A stretch of DNA of 64,000 nucleotides, taken from the NCBI RefSeq assembly GCF_932526225.1, contig NC_064046.1, positions 10,317,719 to 10,381,718 on the forward strand, in the 5' to 3' direction. The translations under genes and the position numbers were made by a program. A model generated the notes under the pieces. That model was not told where the DNA came from, searched no databases, and was given only the letters and a program-made list of their open reading frames with translations. Of the stretch, positions 34,009 through 46,575 are shown piece by piece (position 1 is the stretch's first letter; the number at the start of each line of letters is the position of its first letter). This stretch comes from Nematostella vectensis. Its lineage: Eukaryota > Cnidaria > Anthozoa > Actiniaria > Edwardsiidae.

Positions 34009-34530
34009 TGGATTGGATATATGTTTCTCTAGGGCTGTTTTTACTGGTGTAGATAATGTTGTGTTGCGTAGGAGTCCTGTGGAGACTGCTGGTTGGAGAT
34101 GGCTGGCTTGTAGTTGATGGATCCAGTGTATGTTTCTCTAGAAGGGATGTTTTTACTGTTGTAGATAATGTTGTGTTGCGTAGGAGTCCTGTGGAGACTG
34201 CTGGTTGGAGATGGCTGGCTTGTAGTTGATGGATCCAGTGTATGTTTCTCTAGAAGGGATGTTTTTACTGTTGTAGATAATGTTGTGTTGCGTAGGAGTC
34301 CTGTGGAGACTGCTGGTTGGAGATGGCTGGCTTGTAGTCAATGGATCGGATATATGTTTCTCTAGAAGGGCTGTTTTTACTGGTGTAGATAATGTTGTGT
34401 TGCGTAGGAGACTGCTGGTTGGGGATGGCTGGCTTGTAGTCAATAGATCGGATATATGTTTCTCTAGAAGGGCTGTTTTTAATGTTGTAGACAATGTTAT
34501 GTTGCATAGGAGACTGCAAGAAGGCCTTTG
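34009..34530. repeat. 112-bp minisatellite, about 4.5 units
   Basis: GTGTTGCGTAGGAG recurs at 34061, 34173, 34285 and 34397, exactly 112 bp apart, with a shortened, diverged unit at 34499. Unit pieces are GGTTGGAGATGGCTGGCTTG and ATGTTTCTCTAGAAGGG. Open frames through it are repetitive and not credible proteins. Confidence 0.92.
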
Positions 34531-35844
34531 TCAGTTCTATTGAGGCCGGTAGATCTTTGGTTGGAGATGACTGGCTTGTGAGTTTTATCAGTTATATATC
34601 AGTTGTATTTCTGTAGAAAGGCTGTTCTTCGGTAATTGAGTCTTAAAAGTAGTATATTTTCCTCTATTATTGGCTGGCTTGGAGTAGATATGGCATTTGG
34701 CTTCGGTTTGTGTACATCTTGCTTGACTCATTCTTTGGTTAGATTTGGTGGTGTTGGTGTGAGGTGAGAGGTATGAAATGTGGTGAAAGTGGTGATGTGT
34801 TGTGTAGGGTTCCTATGCTATGAAGTGTGTGTCGTGGATGTGAACTTGGTGTGGACCTGTGTCCTTGAGGTTTTTGTGTCTAATGAAGGCTGTGGTGGGG
34901 GGTTGCCTGTCACGGCGATGGTTTATCCATCCAAGATTCTTTACAAACGTTAAATTCAGCAGTGAATTTTGCCTCTTCGCTGAATTGAATAGGGCGTTGG
35001 ATAGTGTTCTTTTTGGGTCGTTTCTGGTTGCTGGAACCAACTTTAAAAATAATATTAATGAAATAATTATAGTTACAGTTATAAAAAATATCTGTGTTGT
35101 TACTGGCATGGCATACTCACCTGACAATCCTTCCTCTTTGCAGCCAGCTCGTCTTTGTCCCACTTTGCCTACATGAAATATTCTACTTTCAGTGGAGCCC
35201 TCTGAGGCACTGACAAATGTGCTGGCTGCAATTTCAAAATTAAAGAATGGTTATAATGGACATTGAAGTGCTTGGAAGAATAAAATAAATCTTTAGAAAA
35301 GGCCATTAGCAGATGACTGACTGGCCAAAAAATATAAGAAACTTTGCTTTATTTTGTCACTTTTGGCAATGTAGAATTACTGTAATCACTAAAACAACTT
35401 TCATTCAATGTCAGCATAAATAAGCTTTCTTTCTTAATCTTAAAGAATGTTCACGTGTTCAATATAATTTATGCTTATCTGAATTACATTCATCTTGAGT
35501 AAATGAATTGATATAAGAAGAAATCTAATTAAATTATAATTATAGTTATATTAAAAAAACACAACCATATGGTATATAATATTTAATATAATATGTAACT
35601 TTTACAAATATGCCTCAAAATCGTTAGTACGATAATGTGGACACAAATGATACTATGCACTAGATTTGTGTTACTACTATAAGATGCTTTGATAAGACCT
35701 ATTTCATGAACCTCTAGACTCTTGTACCCTCTAAATACTTATGTCTCCTTTGGAAAAGACAACTGTTTTCGACCCAGTCATCAAGGCTCCAGTCGTTCTT
35801 CTTGCTGTAGTGTCCAATTCCCGGGTTCTTCTTGGTCTCGGGAC
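34531..35844. other. Non-coding stretch
   Basis: One open frame on the minus strand (35163-34813) has a hydrophobic middle and a basic tail but no recognised family. The right part is very AT-rich. Nothing else supported. Confidence 0.4.
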
Positions 35845-36340
35845 ATAATCAGTACTTAGAGATCAAGCTGCTACCGTTTCTCCCTCCGAATTACAGGCAG
35901 TAGAATGTCTTACAAGGACCACTTCGCAGCATTTTCAGGCTCCTTTTTGTCGTCTTCACAGTGTACAAGACATCCATTCTTAATATCTTATGATGGTCGA
36001 TTTTTTGTTGCTGTTATGTGGCATTTAAAATCCTATTGCTCCCTCCTTTCCAAAAGCGCTTGTTGTTTCTCTCTTTGATGTACATGCAGTAGAAAGTCTT
36101 TCAAGAAACACTTCACAGCATTTTCAGGGTTCCTTTTTGGCGTCTTCGCCGTGGGCAAGACATCAATTCTTTGTATCTTATGATGGTTGCTTCTTTGTGG
36201 CTATTATGTGCCATTTAAAATACTGTTGCTCCCTCCTTTCTAAGTTTAAGTAATCAAAGTTTAAAAAGTCTGGACATGCCTCTTCACCTGCAGCACGTAG
36301 TCATTACTTGGAAATCAAGCCGCTGTTGTTTCTCTCTTCA
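35845..36340. repeat. About 190-bp tandem repeat, two units and a partial third
   Basis: AAGACATC.ATTCTT with the following ATCTTATGATGG recurs at 35967 and 36157, 190 bp apart. CAGTAGAA.GTCTT.CAAG and TTTAAAATxCT.TTGCTCCCTC repeat in step. A third, partial unit begins near 36300 (ATCAAGCCGCTGTTGTTTCT). Confidence 0.75.
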
Positions 36341-36421
36341 ATCTACCAAATTTTACAGGCTTGTCTGGCATCCTTACTTTTATAGAAAGCTTCCCTTTCC
36401 TTCTTTTCATATTCATTTTTT

Positions 36422-36817
36422 TCATGCTCCGGGTCCACAAAAAATTGAATTCAGCATTCCTTTAAGTCCTGGGACATGAAAAAGTTGTGACTTTGCATGA
36501 GAAAGGAATATGCGTTCCTCGTGTGGTAAAACAAGAACGTCATTGCCAATAATTAAAAGTGTGATAAACACCTTCAGTTTAAGTACAGTCAGTGGCTTCC
36601 AATTGCACTCTTCCTTTGCTGTAGCATTTGCATTTGTGCAATCAACAATATTGATCATCAGTAAAAAATAACTAAAAAGCTTTTTTTTAAAAAAACTTTT
36701 TCTGTGGTCTTTCATGTTCTTGTTCAGTTTTTTCCGCATTTCCCGCATATTTTCCTCTCCAACAGGGGTGCATCTTTCACAGTTGCGTGTATTGAGCGCT
36801 TTACTGAACTCGCCCAA
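36422..36817 (-). pseudogene. Possible piggyBac-related fragment
   Basis: One open frame of 131 codons. It contains CNWKPLTVLKLKVFITLLII and LPHEERIFLSHAKSQLF, which line up loosely with the piggyBac pattern (KPLTVEELKAFLGI..G....LP....YW) seen in the good transposase 2 kb away. No catalytic aspartates are included and the lysine-rich N-terminus is not typical. It may be a relic of a different piggyBac lineage, or chance; moderate to low certainty. Confidence 0.35.
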
Positions 36818-37570
36818 TGCGAGTTAGTAAGTGAGAAATAAGATATTGACCATTCAATTTAATCTTTTTCAATTCAATTCTTTATCTATGAGTTTTCATT
36901 TTATAAAGTATTTGTTTTTAGAGAAAAATTTATAATTTAAATAAACAGAGTATAATATGACTTTTGTAGTGATAAACATCAGCATCTTGTAAATTGTAAC
37001 ATTGAACAATGTTCTAACATAAAAATATAAAGGGGAATTACAATAATACATTGATAAACAATTGTGTAAAATGTCACATGAGCAATGTCCTAATAATGCG
37101 AAAATATTTGCAGCACATGTTCTGTTACAAAGTTCTAGCATGAAATAATTTCAAATGTTGTTTATAATATCAGCAATCATACTCGTTTCGTAGTAATGTT
37201 TACGAGAGACAAGCTTGCATAATGACAAACAACAATAAGGGAAAAAAAGGAAGAGTTTTTTTAAGACTATTTTTTAAGGTTTGTGTTACCACAATAAAAA
37301 CCAGTCGCATCCCAACAAGCAGTTACTTGTGGCAAAGGCGGACACCAGCCTCGTTCCATAGCATGATAGTGAACGGCTCTGGAACGGCTCGTGGATTTGT
37401 TGGACATATCCAAAATTTTTCTTTTTTAAAGTGCTCCTGGACAACATTCATTGCTTCGTCCTCATCCTGCGATGTGACGTCACGTTTTATGAGAGCAAGG
37501 CTTTAAATAAGGTTAGCACTAAGCTCCTTACCCTTTCTAGCCTCGCTCTATAGGCGGCAGAGGAAAGCTT
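36818..37570. other. Non-coding, AT-rich
   Basis: No gene or repeat recognised. A GC-richer patch at about 37310-37500 is open on the plus strand but matches nothing known to me. Confidence 0.4.
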
Positions 37571-37983
37571 AACCCTTTCAGGCCTAAGTTTCCAGAACTG
37601 ACAAATGACTCCCTGTCCTGAATTAATTAACCTCACACAACTCAAGTTATAGTCACCTTCAAACATTGCTTTATTGTAAGGAAACTACTGATTATTGTAG
37701 CTAACAATATAGAAATTGCTTACTCCCATATAATAAGTATTCTTTTAAGCCTAAAATGGGTTCAAACAAGCTTGGTTTAAGAAAATTACAAAGCAATGAA
37801 AATCATGTTTTTGAATTTCCCGCCACTAATCCACCTATTGTACAGTCTTTGTCAAGAGAACAATTTACTATACCTAAGCAGAAAGCTATAGAAACTAGAA
37901 TTCAGTGGCATGGAGTATTAAACTAAGCTCTAATGTTATTGCTGTCCTTTCCTCAATCAGGGGAATGTCCGTATTTCAGTTTA

Positions 37984-39699
37984 TTAGTTGTCGTCTCTGC
38001 GCTGCTGGTGCCATTCACGAAAGCAGTCTCCCACGCACAAGTGAACATCGCACTTTCGGCACCCGTTTCGCGTTTCCTTTGCACGTTTCACTGCCTTATT
38101 TACAGCTTTTAAGCGCTTGTTCTTAGATTGGCAGTTTTTACAGGCTTTCGCCTTGTCTGCCAATTTCTCCGAAAAGTGCTCGACATCCGCGATAACCGGG
38201 AGAATGCGCAGACGTCCGGCTCGCTATCTTCCCTCGTAAGTTCCAATGAGGCTCTTTGCAAGTGCAAGTCTAAACTCGAAGTTAGTAAGTTTCGCTTCAG
38301 CACTCTGTCCATGGAGCTGCCATGCGTTGATTATTGAGATGTCCATGTAAAAGTAAAATAAATATTTCCACCATTTCACGTGTCGTCTCGAGGATACCGT
38401 ATAGTATGAGCGATGCTGATCGCTGAGGTCAACGCCGCCCATGTGCTTGCAGTATAGAGAGACACTCGGCGGCCTGTTGATCTCCACTTGCGTGAATTGT
38501 CCGTTGATTTTTCTCCTCCGGGTCACTGTGTCATCCCCCCCGGCCTCGCACACTGTTGACAACACAGTCACCGGTTTGTTTGCCGCTTTATTTCGCCATA
38601 AAACGACTACCGTGTTTCCTTTATGTGCGAAGGCCGAGTCGCCTTGATTGGCGAGCTTCACGTTCTTCAAGCACGGGGGGAAATCGCTGCGGTTCTTTCT
38701 CAGTGTTCCACAGGCGTAAATTTGATGCTCTCGAAAAAGTCCGCCACTTGAGAAATAATTGTCCATAAAGACAAAATACCCGCAGTTCTTGATCGGCGAC
38801 ACGAGCTCCGTCACAATTTTGTTTACACTGCCGCCGTCACGTTGGTTGGGATTTTTGCCGGTGTAGATGGAGGACGTAATCATATAGCCGGAGCTCGCGT
38901 CGCAAAGGCAAAATACTTTGATCCCTCGTTTCGTAGGCTTCATTGGCATATATTGTACGAAGGATAATCGTCCTTTATACTTAATCATCGCTTCGTCAAT
39001 TGATAATTCGCCTTTTGTAGCAAAATAGGCCTCAAAATTGTCTAAGCATTTCGCTTGAATTATGTCGATGAATGGCTTCGCTTTGTAGGGCTTGAACTCT
39101 GCGCTGCCCCTCGCCGGCGCCGTTGTGTTATCGCACAGATGCAAATAACGCAAAATGGCAAAGAAGCGGTCTCTCACGATGGGTCTTGCAATGTTAGGCT
39201 GGTATAAAAATGGCTCACTTTCGCTCCAATAATCCTTCATCGAAGGAAGCTTCACAATGCCCATCATGATGGTGATGCCGAGAAACGCCTTCAGTTCTTC
39301 GACAGTTAGAGGTTTGATGTTTCCCTCTTTGTCGAACCAATTCGCGTCCTTAGTTTTCTTCCTCCCTTCGTTGTCAAAGTCGTCAGGGTTGCATTGAACC
39401 GCGTACTTACTAGTCTCGGTCACAATGAGTTCTATCACCTCTGATTTGAAAAACAACTCAAAGAAAGATAGGGGAGACAAGTTTCCATGTAGGTTTTTTG
39501 GGCCGCATCTAGGAGTGAAGTCAGGAATAGAGATCAGCGAAGAATTTCTCGACCAAATCTCGTCTTCAATGTCTTCGCTCTCGTGGCCTTCGTCTTCGGA
39601 AGAGCTATCCGAGCTTGAACCGCCAATTTCTTGGCTTTCAAAGCCCTCAAACTCTTCATCATCGGACTCTCCTAAGATATCTTCAAACCATGAATCCAT
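37984..39699 (-). pseudogene. piggyBac transposase, full length with one in-frame amber codon
   Basis: An uninterrupted frame of 491 aa runs from 39699 to a TAG at 38226-38224. The same frame then stays open for 79 more codons to TAA at 37986. Residues 1-50 are acidic. The catalytic core follows, with the three aspartates of the DDD triad in SIDEAMIKYKGR (D235), VFMDNYFSS (D313) and GGVDLSDQ (D424/D427), plus the KWWKYLFYF block. The part after the amber carries the C-terminal cysteine-rich zinc-binding domain (CKNCQ, then NGCRKCDVHLCVGDCF, then WH), which piggyBac enzymes use to bind their ends. A single substitution therefore separates the core from its DNA-binding tail. TTAACCCTTTCAGGCC at 37572 may be the element's 3' end, with TTAA as target site; no matching right end was found. 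Age is low, since no frameshift is present. Confidence 0.93.
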
Positions 39700-39720
39700 T
39701 TGGTCAATGGATTCATGGTT
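39686..39720. repeat. Perfect palindrome over the transposase start codon
   Basis: AACCATGAATCCATT (39686-39700) and AATGGATTCATGGTT (39706-39720) pair perfectly over 15 bp with a 5-nt loop. The transposase ATG (39699-39697) lies inside the arm. The other arm gives an upstream, out-of-frame ATG on the minus strand. Confidence 0.9.
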
Positions 39721-42700
39721 CTTGCGGGATTTGATTCTGTTGTTAGCGAACAGTAAATATTGGACTCATTGAGATGGTCGCAAAAAAATCAGTCCAAGAT
39801 CCCGTAAACTGACTATAGCAATTTTTGGTTCTCGAGGCAGTATTTTGCCCACTCCCCATCGGAAAACTGAAATAGAGTAGTTTAAATGCCAAGACTACTT
39901 TAAAAATCTTGCTATTATGAATATCGCAAGCACCCAAAAAAGACAGTCTCCCGACGTTTTTATCCTTTGAAATTATACAATAATTTTATTTGTGGGCATT
40001 GTAGTCATGGCAGTAATAATGACAATTGTTGTTGTGATGACGATAATGATAATAACGGTGTAAGGGTCCGTAGGTAACATGGGGACATAGAAGGCAGCCT
40101 CCCCCTTAAAAGTGCAGAAATAAAAGTATAAAGACTTGAAAAAATAGCGTCTTTCCCGAAGACAAATTAACGAAATATCTGAGTTCTTCCCCCCTGGACA
40201 ATTTTTTTCTAGCTACGGCCTTGTGGTAATGATGATGTTCTTCATTGTTGTGATGATGTGGATGATGATTAGAGTGATAATTAGGCTTTTAATGAAGGAA
40301 ATAATAATGACGATAACTACCTTATCAACTACTCCTGGTAATCCCTCATCCTGCAGATTTAAAAAGGAAGAAAAAATCACGTATGTCGCAGCAATCCCAA
40401 GTCAGCTCGTATATTCGTTGTTCGTTTAGTTAATATTTTCCCCAGATTATGCGTAAACTTTCAAAGCGTCATGGCAGTAGGGCCAGAAACGATAAGTATT
40501 CAGGTGGCTGCAACATGATTTAGTAAGAGGTAATAAGTTATGCATTAAACATTGGAGGGGTTTCTGATAAAGTTCAAATAACATTTCATATAGAAATGTC
40601 TTTCTCTTACTTCAGAAGAGCTTGAAGTTGATGCGTACTACTGTTCTTGTCTTCTTCTCTTCTCTCGATTTCTCTTCTCTTTCAAACCTACCCCCTCTGC
40701 CGGCCTTGATTTGCCTAGTTATGTTGACCTGGACGCTCAAGGTTCCGGAGGATGGTTAGGAAAAGAAAAAGGCTTGTTCAACAAAGCAACGTTTCTATTT
40801 TACATAGGAGTAAAAAGTTTTGATGTAACTTCGTTCATCGCAAGTAACGAACGTTAACGCAATTATTTCATTTTACAGTATATCATATTTTTTTGTCAAA
40901 GACCTTTAATAAAATCTATTTTTGTACGAATGCACACATACGCGAACAAATTCCTTTCCTGTGTCTAAAACATTGGCCGGTTGAGCACTCTTGGCACTCC
41001 CTTTCATCTTGAGCACTGAATATAGGCTTGCTTTCTGTTGTTCGGAAGCCTACAAACACACCTTTTCTGTGTGTACCCTAGCAGGGCTGGATTTCATAAT
41101 GGCCATAGCTGGGAACCGATACATTTTGAGTGCCTCTAGGCAAGCAACATAGTGCTGCCTCATTTCTTGTTGCGAGTACAGCAGTTTCACTGGGCTAACA
41201 CAAAGCACAAAGATGTGCCCATTTGGGTCTGTAGATTCTGCTGATGAAATGTTAACTGGGCTTTTGATTAAGACATGTTTGTTTGGGCGGTCTATGTATT
41301 TATACATAATGGAGTCAGAGAGATTTGACCTCAAATTTTGTCCCAAACAGGAATTCACAGTTCATACTGCATGCCCCGGGGTAGCTCTTGCGAAAAGCTC
41401 TGGGGACGCAATGAAACGCGGTCACACACCCACAAACACTGAATACAGTTTGTCATTATGCAAGCTTGTCTCTCAGTGACCCTGAATTTATTATTCTCGA
41501 CCGTTTATATCGTTCCCCCAGTCACGGAGCTTATCGGAGCTGCAGCCTGCCTGACAAAACAGAGAGGGGGAGGCTCTTTTTTTCCTCAAATTTTCTGAAT
41601 TTTACTGTGGACTGTCATGACCAGTTGTTATTGGAATATATTTTTTGTAATTTATCAAGGGAGGTCAAGGACTGTCGATTAACTCAAGCTAACATTAGTC
41701 TCCCTTGTACGTACCAATACGCTCGAGCACTTCACTTCTCCATGAGAACTTCTAGTCATAAAAATATATTTGCTTGGTGCAAGGCTTTGATCATACAAGG
41801 TATGAATATATACGACTAAAATATTGTTGTCTAATATTTTTGTTGTCATGCGTTTTCCTAGTATGTTAGATAAACAGAGGCAAAGGTATCATAACCTCGG
41901 GAAATATAGCACTATAATTTAGTTTCGTATATTATGTTGGTTAAGGGTTATGCTACAGGAAAAACAGATAACATCTGTTATCGAGACTATTCATACAACT
42001 GCCTGGCAACGTTTTTCTATATATACATGGATTTGCAAATTCCCAGTTAGTGGCTCTGTTTTTGTTGTTGTTTCTTCACTGGACCAGAAGGACCAGGTGC
42101 CACTTTTCCCCCTTAACACTCTTTCCTCTAACTTGCCTATATAGTCGGCCCAATTTTTTTTTATCTTTGATGGACAACATACTATTTTCGGCCACAACAT
42201 ACTATTTTCTTTTTAACATATCGAGTTTAAAAGCGCTCTAGTCGGGCTGAAGCACCTGGGGCGTTTCTGGTGGTCATCGCTCGTTTATGTTGTCTAGGGT
42301 GCAATTCCTTGGTGGTGCGGAATTTGCTCAACATGACCATAATCGTCTTTGGCTATTTTATCTTATTTTAATTGCATCCACTCTATCGCCTAAACACAGG
42401 TATTGGATTGTACGAAATTTCGATCTCTCTTTGCAGCTCTTTTATAGTCACGGCTCTGATAAAAAAAGCCAAGACTACAATCTTCTTGTTCTCTCATGAA
42501 GTGTTATCCATCCGGAGATATAGAACGTCGGATAATTTTTTTCTCTCAAGCAAAGAACCTGAGGTAAACATTTGTCTTTCAGCTCGATCTTTTATCTTTT
42601 TGTCTTGTTTTACCCGTTCCTGTTCCTTAACCAAAAAGTCGAGAATCAGATGAATAGTTAGGTTTGGGTCATGTAGATATATTCAGACGTCTATATATGC

Positions 42701-43130
42701 GAAGGCATTTCACCGCGTGTTAATAAGCATGCCGGTGATATGTGGTGTTTGAGGAACAGACAACAGATAGTTAAAGGTGTTGGGCAAATTAAGTAGTGTG
42801 CTATACCATGCTCCTCAATATAAATTTTAATTGTCTGTCCCTAAAAAATAGGGCAAACAGATCGCTTCACACATAATTATTTCAGCACATGTCAAAGAAA
42901 ATACTTCGCGCTGACAGATACTTTAATCCGTACACCCAGTTGCGGAGATCCACGCTCCTGTTGTTATTGTATTACCTGTTAAATTTTACAGCAATTTCAG
43001 CCCATGCTACCGGCCCTTCCTTGCTTTTAGTTTTATAAAAGTGTTCTGCCCATAATGTGACGAGGCAGCGTTGCTCCTCTTCGGGCCATTTATCATAGCT
43101 TCTTTTGCCCTCGGTCGAGTCACTAGAATC
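39721..43130. other. Non-coding stretch
   Basis: A TGATGA/AATAAT-rich patch lies at about 40000-40320. A C-run followed by CTAGCTACGGCCTTG near 40190-40222 resembles the dispersed CTACGGGCCTG ends seen elsewhere. No credible exon, RNA gene or transposon protein recognised. Confidence 0.4.
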
Positions 43131-43405
43131 CTATGGCGAAGAAGTTTTCGCCTGCACTGCCGCTTGCGCGGTTGGACTGGCTGCCGGTGGCTGAGAGAAA
43201 TCTTCGTTGCCAGTATTATATCCTTGGCCATATAGCTGATAAAAGTAGACTGGATCGCCATAGCTTGGGTCGAAGTTTGAATGAAATGACGGGAAAAAGC
43301 CGCGTCTGATCATCGTGAAGGTCGCTACGAATAATACCCACGCATACAGCTTTACGGACACTATTACTGTGTTCTGGTTTTGATTCGCCTGACAAGTGTT
43401 GACAT
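43131..43405 (-). CDS. Unrecognised terminal exon candidate
   Basis: An open stretch follows the acceptor-like TTGTCAG (near 43395) and ends at a stop at 43131. It encodes a hydrophobic segment (VKLYAWVLFVATFTMI), a region with SNFDPSYGDPVYFYQLYGQG, and a Pro/Ala-rich tail ending AQAAVQAKTSSP. There is no in-frame ATG, so if real it is a 3' exon. The shape, one membrane segment and a Tyr/Pro-rich cytosolic tail, is plausible for a membrane protein, but no family is recognised. Confidence 0.25.
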
Positions 43406-45546
43406 TTCACGCTGCGAACTCTATTGTTCAAGCAAAACTTTTTAAAGATTTCCAGCCCCAAGGCTGCTGTACGGCGTCTTTTATGTTTTGCCGATTGGGA
43501 ATTTTTTTTCCGATTTCTCAAACAAGGTGTTAAATAAACAGGAGAGTCAGAAAAGTTTTCCAAGTGCAACCCCTACCATAGACTAAATAAATACTGTTAG
43601 GACAGACTGCTCTAAATATATACGTTTTTAGAGCAAAGAATGTAAATCATTCTTTTCTTTTTGGCGTCATGCCAAGGTGTACCCTCGCCTCTTCCCCCTT
43701 AAGTGTAACATAGTAGCTATCGATTAAATGTTGACGTGTATGTTGCTAAAAAATTGAAAAATAAGCAGGCTAGATATAAAATAATAAAAGCCTTCTATAG
43801 ACCCAATCGGCTAACTCCCAATCGGCTAACTGTGTTTACAGCTTTTTGCCACCCAATTCAGATCAAGTGATCATTCCCTGTGGTGGATACTTATGCTTGT
43901 TTTCACATACACTCATGCACTCAGTCGAGTGAGGAAAATTTTGCAATTGTAACCACCCAAAGAAATCATCACATGTTTTAATTTGGTGGCAACAAAATGT
44001 TGTTTAAAAAAAATGGCATTAAACTAGCAGAAATGTATAGTCTTCTAAATCCATTTCTTTCCAAATTCTTACAATAGTGCAAATCCTAGGGACATTTGCC
44101 TCAGCTGATAATATGACTACAATTAGAAATAGGTGAAGGTGAAGTTATTAATGTGTCGTTCCTTCTTCTTTTCCGGCTTTGCTGTATTTTATTTTAAAAT
44201 AATACAAATATTATAAAATGGATTAGTAAACAAATAAGCAGCCCTGTTAAAGATGAAGAACATTTAATTGAGGCCAACTTCTGTGAATAGAAATAGAAGT
44301 AGGATACAGCACATGCACAATTGCGTTGGCGCCGTCTTTCACTCATATCTCTCTTCTCCTCTGTCATACGTTGCCGGCGTTCTGACTGTTGTTTGCGTTT
44401 GTATCACACATGCAAAAATATCGCACATTCTCTTGGGATGCATGTTTAACACTATTTTATATTTGGTTTACCTGCTTGCCTTACATTGCTTAAGTAATGT
44501 ACTTACGGTTCATCAATGAAACAAACCCCAATTTGTTTTTTCACTCTTCTATACTTTAATCTCCCTCTTCTGTCGCGAACTACCCTATCAATGATATAAA
44601 AAAGAGATTGTGTTAAATATGACACAAACCAATAATTATTGTTATCGTATAAACAATTTCACAAAATGTACTTACCCTACTTGAAGCCGGAACATCCTTC
44701 CGAACCTCGCCTACACAGAGTATAATGAAAACAAATTTATTATAGCAAAAGCCAAATTAAAATAAACTAATTTACAATTTTACAAACATGTAGCCAAATG
44801 AATCATTGTTGTAGGATGGTCTAAAATATAGTACAGGATAGTACTAGGAACTGTATCTTAAACGGTAATATAAACGGGTACTACAAACGGTAGTTAAAAC
44901 GGGAACGAAAATAAGGCATTACAATCTTGCTAGAAGCAAGTTCTTTCGTCTCCTTTCATCGATGCTCTTTTCAATCCAAAATATTGTTGTCGTTCTTACT
45001 GTTCTTACTTCGCAACTGATTGTTACTAACAAAAGTGCCTCTATTTATAGTCGGTGGAACAAGAAAAGGACATGCCTAAAATTGCAGAAAGGTGTAGGAT
45101 CGTCCTGCGCATTTCCGTAGCTAAATAACGCGGCCAGGTTGTACTACTGCACGCTAGTACGTTGTACTAGCGTTGTACTTCCTTGAACTTTCAATATGTA
45201 CAATGTTATCCAAATCGCGTAGACTTATATATTCCTTATCATCTATAGTGTTATAAATTAACTTTTTTCAATAGTATTATATTTTTATTTTTCATGTTTT
45301 GTGATCCCTGTGGTTTTTCATACAAACCTTGTTTGGGAAAATTCTATCCGGGTTTTCGGGGTGTTTGCGTTTATTAGACTTAGTATCTAGGTTGACTTAA
45401 AAGTTAAGTGCTGCGTTAAATGGAATGACGTTTGAGGTAATGGACACAAGTAAAAAAAAGACAACGTTGAATAGAGTTACTTTTTAATTATTAACAAGAA
45501 ACTTACCTACACAACAATTCAACCAATCAACTCAACAATCAATCAA
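43406..45546. other. Non-coding stretch
   Basis: AT-rich with no recognised gene. A direct repeat CCAATCGGCTAACT occurs twice near 43804-43831. Short repeats of the AAACGG(T/G)A type occur near 44860-44910. Confidence 0.4.
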
Positions 45547-46305
45547 TCAACTCAACTTTCCGCATTTTTTCTTCCCCATTGTGGCTTTACATTGGGGGTT
45601 TTGGTAATGGACAAGTTTTCCTGTTGCTGGAATTTCACACATTGACACACATGTGGTAGCTTGACAAATTCCGCACACATGACAGTGTGAACACATCTGT
45701 TTGGAAGGTGCTAGGTAATTCTGCTGGTGGTTGAACATTGTCCATAGGTAACGTTGGTGTTATCATACAGCCAGTTTGGGTAGTTGAAAGGCTGACCTTA
45801 CCAAATTGCATTCCCAGGCGAAGGTTTTTAAATTCATAAGTTTGTCCATTGGCAACCTTAGTTGTCAGTCGACCCCATAAAGTAAGTTTTATGGACCCTG
45901 TGGCATCTGTCAGCTGGCATTCAGCAACATCTACTTGTTGCTGGGTGGCCTGTTAAGTTACAGTCTTAGAGATAGACAGTTGATGAATCCAGTGATGTTA
46001 ATAAGTTGACCAGGTTTTAAGTTTTGCAAGGAACCAACTGTACAGCATGCTGAAGTTGGTGGTAATTCTTTCCTTTCAAAGAAAGGCTCAACATCTTCAA
46101 TTAAGGCTTTCTTTTTAATTATGACATCAACTGGATAGCCAGGCCTTTTTCCACCAAGTCGTACTTTGTTTAATTTAACTGATTCAAATTTTTGAACGTC
46201 AGCCGAGGTTGGATCAAAACAAACTCCCCTTATGTTTCCTTTTGGAGTTTGTAGTAGACATTTAAACCATTTCCTCCTATAATTATTGGATTTTACAGGT
46301 GACAC
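45547..46305 (-). pseudogene. RPA-like OB-fold protein remnant
   Basis: Two adjoining open stretches. The first (46305-45958) holds RRKWFKCLLQTPKGNIRGVC and KPGQLINITGFINC. The second, in another frame (about 45950-45700), holds VDVAECQLTDATGSIKLTLW followed by NGQTYEFKNLRLGMQFGK. The pattern V-D-x-T-G-x-I-x-L-T-L-W-G with a following N-L-R-L is that of the OB-folds of single-strand DNA-binding RPA-type proteins. A stop lies between the two parts, and further stops with a Cys-rich end follow. It sits just downstream of the PIF1-like helicase fragment on the same strand. RPA-like genes of this kind accompany Helitrons, but no Rep domain is visible. Confidence 0.5.
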
Positions 46306-46357
46306 ATTATGTACGAAGCATTCCAGTTCTGTTTTGAGGTCTTCATCAGTTACTGGA

Positions 46358-46396
46358 GGTTCTAATCAATTAATTAATTAATTAATTACTAATTAA
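46358..46396. repeat. (ATTA)n microsatellite
   Basis: AATTAATTAATTAATTAATT between the RPA-like and helicase remnants. Confidence 0.85.
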
Positions 46397-46575
46397 AAAT
46401 CGAGCTTAATGCCAGTGGCAGTAGACAGAGTACTTCGTGTTGGTAGGGCCATGTCATGAATAGAGCAGGTCATAATCAGATAATACATAGATTTGTATGG
46501 TTATGCAAATGAGTGTCTCTAATTGAATCAAGCCAATGATTTTCCCTTGAATAATCTAACGAGCAAAAAAAAAAT

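Noticed and set aside
34813-35163. 116-aa minus-strand frame with a hydrophobic stretch
   Set aside because: Its RHKNLKD-like tail vaguely recalls retroelement proteins, but there is too little similarity to claim; the other strand is equally open.
43216-43569. 117-aa minus-strand frame overlapping the unrecognised exon at 43131-43405
   Set aside because: Basic, compositionally biased, no family; the overlapping frame is the more protein-like.
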